Assembly: GCA_946611525.1 (NCBI GenBank)
Contig: CAMODS010000044.1
Span: 1 to 9,359 of the forward strand
Length of the DNA stretch: 9,359 nucleotides
Direction: 5' to 3'
Source of the DNA: an uncultured Lachnospiraceae bacterium
GTDB lineage: Bacteria > Bacillota > Clostridia > Lachnospirales > Lachnospiraceae
Below, piece after piece: positions 6,923 to 9,359 of this stretch. Within the stretch, counting starts at the first letter, position 1. Each line of letters opens with the position of its first letter. A model generated the notes under the pieces. It searched no databases. It saw only the letters and a list, made by a program, of their open reading frames with translations, and was not told where the DNA came from. The translations under genes and the position numbers were made by a program.

Positions 6923-6938
6923 TAACAATATATAGTAA
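6923..6938 (-). promoter_or_regulatory. NrdR-box-like site, proximal
   Basis: The minus strand reads TTACTATATATTGTTA. Compared with the known NrdR consensus ACACwATATATwGTGT, 12 of 16 positions match, including the whole central wATATATwG. It is 16 bp from the second box at 6955-6970, the classical tandem spacing for NrdR, the ATP/dATP-sensing repressor of ribonucleotide reductase genes. It lies in the leader between the promoter and the nrdD ribosome binding site. Confidence 0.65.
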
Positions 6939-6942
6939 AAAG

Positions 6943-6983
6943 ATAGACACCTGTACACAACATATAGTATGTAAGGTGTCTAT
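6943..6983. repeat. Perfect 10-bp inverted repeat across the nrdD transcription start
   Basis: ATAGACACCT (6943-6952) and AGGTGTCTAT (6974-6983) are exact reverse complements. The centre (6963) nearly coincides with that of the NrdR-like box at 6955-6970, and the half-sites are 31 bp apart, about three helical turns. The right arm overlaps the -10 box and the predicted start, so it would act as a DNA operator rather than an RNA hairpin. The binding protein is unknown. Confidence 0.6.
6955..6970 (-). promoter_or_regulatory. NrdR-box-like site, distal
   Basis: The minus strand reads ATACTATATGTTGTGT, matching 14 of 16 positions of the NrdR consensus ACACwATATATwGTGT. It lies just downstream of the predicted transcription start of nrdD. 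A weaker third match (GTATTATATATAGACA, 6977-6992, about 10 of 16) overlaps the -10 box and is 22 bp away start to start. The nrdR gene itself is not in the window. Confidence 0.75.
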
Positions 6984-7008
6984 ATATAATACACTATTTT
7001 TTTGTCAA
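6981..7008 (-). promoter_or_regulatory. Promoter of the nrdDG operon
   Basis: A perfect -35 TTGACA (7003-7008), a 16-bp AT-rich spacer and -10 TATATA (6981-6986) lie about 75 bp upstream of the nrdD ATG. The -10 is placed less surely than the -35 because the area is a TA run. Expected start is near 6974, immediately upstream of the NrdR-like boxes. Confidence 0.75.
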
Positions 7009-7026
7009 ATGGAAGTACTTTTTTAA

Positions 7027-7095
7027 AAAGATCCTTTGCTTCGCTCAGGATGACATCCCCTCTGTCGTTCTGAGGGCAAAGCCTGAAGAATCTTT
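7027..7095 (-). terminator. Palindromic repeat acting as terminator of the flagellar genes
   Basis: Left arm 7027-7054 and right arm 7064-7095 are imperfect reverse complements around a 9-nt loop. The closing stem is AAAGAT/ATCTTT, with an inner block CTCAG/CTGAG. On the minus strand the hairpin ends in ATCTTTTT, giving a U-run, so it could terminate the flgF-flgG-flgJ transcript. Its outer end overlaps the flgJ stop codon. The left arm closely resembles the half copy at 2337-2363, marking this as a dispersed repeat and not a gene-specific terminator. Confidence 0.7.
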
Positions 7096-7498
7096 AAGCT
7101 CCGGTAGTCTCCGAAGTCTCAGAAGCATCCGCGGGAACACCATAGTTTCTCATCATCTGATCCACCATATCCTCGGTAAAGCTGTCACCATACTCGTCCA
7201 CAAGCTCCTTTGCAATGGTGGAAATGGTGGCATCCAGATAATAGTCGGAGGTCATGGTGGTGGTCATATCCGCATCCTCTCCAAAGATCTCCACCGAATC
7301 CTTCATCTCCTTTAATACCTGCTCCACAAAATAGGCCTCAAAGGACTTGGCCGCCTCTGTCATCTCTGCCCTGGTAGACTCTGCAGAAAGTCCCTCCGCA
7401 GCCTTTTTCGCTCCGGCAGCCGATGTCTGGTCTCTCTCATATTTGTTCTGGTCTATTGCATTTTGAAGGTATGCACTACCCAATCCGCCTATATCCAT
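7094..7498 (-). CDS. flgJ: FlgJ-like flagellar rod-binding protein, single domain
   Basis: Small protein of 134 residues thought to help assemble or cap the flagellar rod. The rod-binding domain is about 49-120: AAKSFEAYFVEQVLKEMKDS, then a short acidic stretch and a helical DYYLDATISTIAKELVDEYG. This is the N-terminal half of enterobacterial FlgJ. The C-terminal muramidase domain of that protein is absent, as is common in Firmicutes, where a separate hydrolase would open the wall. The C-terminus is a Ser/Thr/Glu-rich tail. It starts 3 nt after flgG, with its ribosome binding site (AAGAGG) inside the end of flgG, so the two are coupled. The N-terminal 45 residues are less conserved-looking and unassigned. 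Confidence 0.8.
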   Translation of the reverse strand: MDIGGLGSAYLQNAIDQNKYERDQTSAAGAKKAAEGLSAESTRAEMTEAAKSFEAYFVEQVLKEMKDSVEIFGEDADMTTTMTSDYYLDATISTIAKELVDEYGDSFTEDMVDQMMRNYGVPADASETSETTGA

Positions 7499-7501
7499 TT
7501 A

Positions 7502-8323
7502 TTACCTCTTTAAGCCGTTCGCTGTTTCCAACATGGAATCAGAAGTGGTGATAGCCTTGGAGTTGAGCTCATATGCGCGCTGGGTGATGATCAGGTTTAC
7601 CATCTCGTCCGCCACATTAACGTTTGAGCCTTCAAGATATCCCTGCGCCATAGTACTCTCTATAATGTTAAGATCGGTGGTTGCCTCGTTTATGGCAGCT
7701 CCGGAGTTTTCAGATTCTGCCAAAAGATTGCCGGATATTTTTTCAAGTCCGACCGGATTCTCAAACTGATATAAGGCGATCCTCTGTCCCGTGGCCACCG
7801 GCTCACCGTCTCCATTTATATAGGTCACCGCTCCATCCTTGCCCACACTTACCGCATCAGCTCCCGCTCCCTCCGGAAGTACTATGGGATTGCCATCAAC
7901 GTCCTGGACATGGAGTCCGCTGGGATTGGTCAAAGTCCTGGTGCCGTCACCTTCAATAGACCATCCAAAGTCACCGTCTCTGGTGTAATAAGTCTCACCG
8001 TCAAAGCCTGTCACAGCAAAAAAACCGGAGCCGCTTATGAACATGGCCATGGGATTGTCATTGGCCAGCTGAGCGCCCTGGGTGTAATTGGTGTTTATCG
8101 CAGCCACCCTGGTACCCAGACCAACCTGAGCTGATGTGGGCTTGGGGTTGGCATTGGAGGTAGTAGTCTCCTCCTGAAGGGTCTGATATAACAAAGACTT
8201 GAACTGTGTGTTTTGAGTCTTAAATCCTGTAGTGTTTACGTTTGCAAGATTATTGGCGATGGTGTCCACCGCTGTCTGCTGTGAGCGCATCCCCGAAGCT
8301 GCGCTCCAAAGTGATCTCATCAT
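7502..8323 (-). CDS. flgG: Flagellar distal rod protein FlgG
   Basis: Structural subunit of the flagellar distal rod, exported by the flagellar type III system without a cleaved signal. It has 273 residues, close to the usual 260. The N-terminus LWSAASGMRSQQTAVDTIAN continuing into NLANVNTTGFK is the basal-body rod signature. A central domain includes ISGSGFFAV and YTRDGDFGW. The C-terminus YLEGSNVNVADEMVNLIITQ then RAYELNSKAI is the matching terminal coiled-coil motif. The start MM offers two ATGs; the first is 9 nt from GGAGG and is preferred. It follows the flgF-like gene by 70 bp and precedes the flgJ-like gene by 3 nt. It resembles FlhP of Bacillus in role and order. Confidence 0.93.
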   Translation of the reverse strand: MMRSLWSAASGMRSQQTAVDTIANNLANVNTTGFKTQNTQFKSLLYQTLQEETTTSNANPKPTSAQVGLGTRVAAINTNYTQGAQLANDNPMAMFISGSGFFAVTGFDGETYYTRDGDFGWSIEGDGTRTLTNPSGLHVQDVDGNPIVLPEGAGADAVSVGKDGAVTYINGDGEPVATGQRIALYQFENPVGLEKISGNLLAESENSGAAINEATTDLNIIESTMAQGYLEGSNVNVADEMVNLIITQRAYELNSKAITTSDSMLETANGLKR

Positions 8324-8393
8324 ATTACATTTCCTCCATTGAACCTCATCCGTAAGCTCTTTGGGCTGTCACTCCCCCTTCATAGGAAAAGCG

Positions 8394-9197
8394 TTATCCT
8401 ACCCGTCCTACCTGGGATACTGCCATCTCAAGGGTCTCATCCTCTGCATGTATCATCTTTTGACCTGCTTCGTAGGCTCGCTGAATGGTGATCATGGTCA
8501 CCATCTCATCCACAATATTCACATTGGAGGTCTCAAGCGCCCCCTGCTCAATGGATGCTTCGGAAGCGATCACCTGGCCGCCCTCAATAGGCTGAACGAA
8601 GTTCTCTCCATACTTTTCAAGGTAGTTGTAATCTGCGAAGTCAACGAAGCCAACCTGTCCTACCATCTGTCCGTTCTGATATATAAAACCCTGCTGATTG
8701 ATGCTGTATGGCTGTAGCGGATCGATCTGAATATGGGCATTCTGTCCAGTCTGACCGTTCATGGCCGCGTTCATATTTAACAGGTAGTCACCGTCTGCAG
8801 TACGAAAGATCCCGTCACGGTCAACCTGAAACTCCCCGTCACGGGTATACTTTATGGAAGTATTGCCATTTTTGTCGGTAAATTCACAGGCGAAAAAGCC
8901 CTGGCCGGATATTGCCATATCTGCCGGCTTGTCTGTGACCTTGAAAGCCCCCTGGCTGTAGTCTGTATAGGTCTCTCCTATATCTACACCCATGTTAATG
9001 ATACCCATACGTCTGGGCATGAGATTTGAGGAAGTGTCCTTTATCCTGATAGCCAGTTCATCATCAAATGACTGGGCGGTAGCACCTTCCTTTTTGTAGC
9101 CTGTGGTGTTGGAATTGGCGAGATTGTTGGTATGAGTATCCAGTCTCCTCTGCTCATTCACCATTCCGGTATAGGCTGTGTATAGGCCTTTAACCAT
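8394..9197 (-). CDS. flgF: Flagellar proximal rod protein FlgF (FlhO-like)
   Basis: Rod subunit, 267 residues, paralogous to the next gene. The N-terminus LYTAYTGMVNEQRRLDTHTN continuing NLANSNTTGYK is the rod signature. The middle has ISGQGFFAC and YTRDGEFQVDRDGIFRTADG. The C-terminus ALETSNVNIVDEMVTMITIQ then RAYEAGQKMI is the conserved terminal helix. The flgF symbol rests on its position before flgG and its slightly divergent N-terminus; FlhO is the equivalent Bacillus name, and the FlgF/FlgG split is not certain from sequence alone. The ATG follows a very strong AAGGAGG by 4 nt, and the 70-nt leader begins at a sigma-28-like promoter. It is first in a three-gene flagellar unit. Confidence 0.88.
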   Translation of the reverse strand: MVKGLYTAYTGMVNEQRRLDTHTNNLANSNTTGYKKEGATAQSFDDELAIRIKDTSSNLMPRRMGIINMGVDIGETYTDYSQGAFKVTDKPADMAISGQGFFACEFTDKNGNTSIKYTRDGEFQVDRDGIFRTADGDYLLNMNAAMNGQTGQNAHIQIDPLQPYSINQQGFIYQNGQMVGQVGFVDFADYNYLEKYGENFVQPIEGGQVIASEASIEQGALETSNVNIVDEMVTMITIQRAYEAGQKMIHAEDETLEMAVSQVGRVG

Positions 9198-9278
9198 CTG
9201 TCCTCCTTGTATCCACCGCTTTCTCCGTGAATAATATTATCCTCCATGACCAAAAAACGATGGTATACTCTATAACTG

Positions 9279-9305
9279 TTATCGGATAGTTCCTGTTAAA
9301 AATTA
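9279..9305 (-). promoter_or_regulatory. Sigma-28 (SigD/FliA-type) flagellar promoter
   Basis: On the minus strand, TAAT (9302-9305), a 15-bp spacer and TCCGATAA (9279-9286) match the flagellar sigma factor consensus TAAA-N15-GCCGATAA at 3 of 4 and 7 of 8 positions. It lies about 80 bp upstream of flgF, with only rod genes downstream. Late-class sigma control of rod genes would be slightly unusual, since rod genes are mostly earlier class. Confidence 0.65.
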
Positions 9306-9334
9306 ATGGCACCATGAGATAATCTCATGATGCC
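9298..9334 (-). terminator. Terminator-like hairpin of an off-window upstream gene
   Basis: The minus strand forms an 11-bp stem (GGCATCATGAG with CTCATGGTGCC, one G-T pair, 5-nt loop, 9308-9334), then ATTAA and five T residues. The offset T-run makes it a weaker intrinsic terminator. Its T-run overlaps the flagellar promoter spacer. The remaining bases to 9359 hold nothing recognisable. Confidence 0.55.
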
Positions 9335-9359
9335 ACACCTAAATTCAATCCTTGACGCC

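Noticed and set aside
6906..6950. GTG start giving nrdD 15 more residues
   Set aside because: No good ribosome binding site, an unusual hydrophobic extension, and it would place an operator box inside the gene; the ATG at 6905 has GGAGGGG just upstream.

Overview
The window looks like chromosomal DNA from a motile, strictly anaerobic, low-to-mid-GC Firmicute, most likely a Lachnospiraceae-type clostridium. The reasons are an oxygen-sensitive class III ribonucleotide reductase, Gram-positive-style purine-rich ribosome binding sites, a sigma-28-type flagellar promoter, rod genes resembling Bacillus flhO/flhP, and a FlgJ-like rod protein without a hydrolase domain. This placement is inference, since no rRNA or other marker is present. 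Every gene I can support is on the minus strand, so the genes read from right to left.

Right end (about 9334 to 7027): a terminator-like hairpin of an off-window upstream gene, then a sigma-28-like promoter, then three flagellar rod genes: flgF-like, flgG and a short flgJ-like gene. The unit ends in a large imperfect palindrome of a dispersed-repeat type, whose minus-strand transcript would fold into a hairpin followed by U residues.

Middle (about 7010 to 3493): a strong promoter with two NrdR-box-like sites 16 bp apart, then nrdD (anaerobic ribonucleotide reductase) and nrdG (its radical-SAM activase) overlapping by 4 bp, then an OmpR-family response regulator only 12 bp further on. These three genes probably share a transcript.

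Next (about 3445 to 2367): a two-gene unit with its own candidate promoter and a very good intrinsic terminator. It encodes a 93-residue protein of unknown function and a GlmU-like left-handed beta-helix protein. It lies between the response regulator and the sensor histidine kinase (2316 to 1027) that is its most plausible partner. The kinase is followed by two hairpins, the second a clear terminator.

Left end (928 to 1): a near-consensus sigma-A promoter drives a pfkB-family sugar-phosphate kinase, most likely 1-phosphofructokinase (fruK). It is cut by the window edge only a few codons before its expected end.

No stretch over 300 bases lacks a gene. I see no tRNA, rRNA, CRISPR, transposase or prophage gene. 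The most interesting points are the NrdR-type operator with a longer concentric palindrome at nrdD, the response regulator tied to the nrd operon but split from its kinase by an unrelated cassette, and the dispersed palindromic repeats used at transcript ends.
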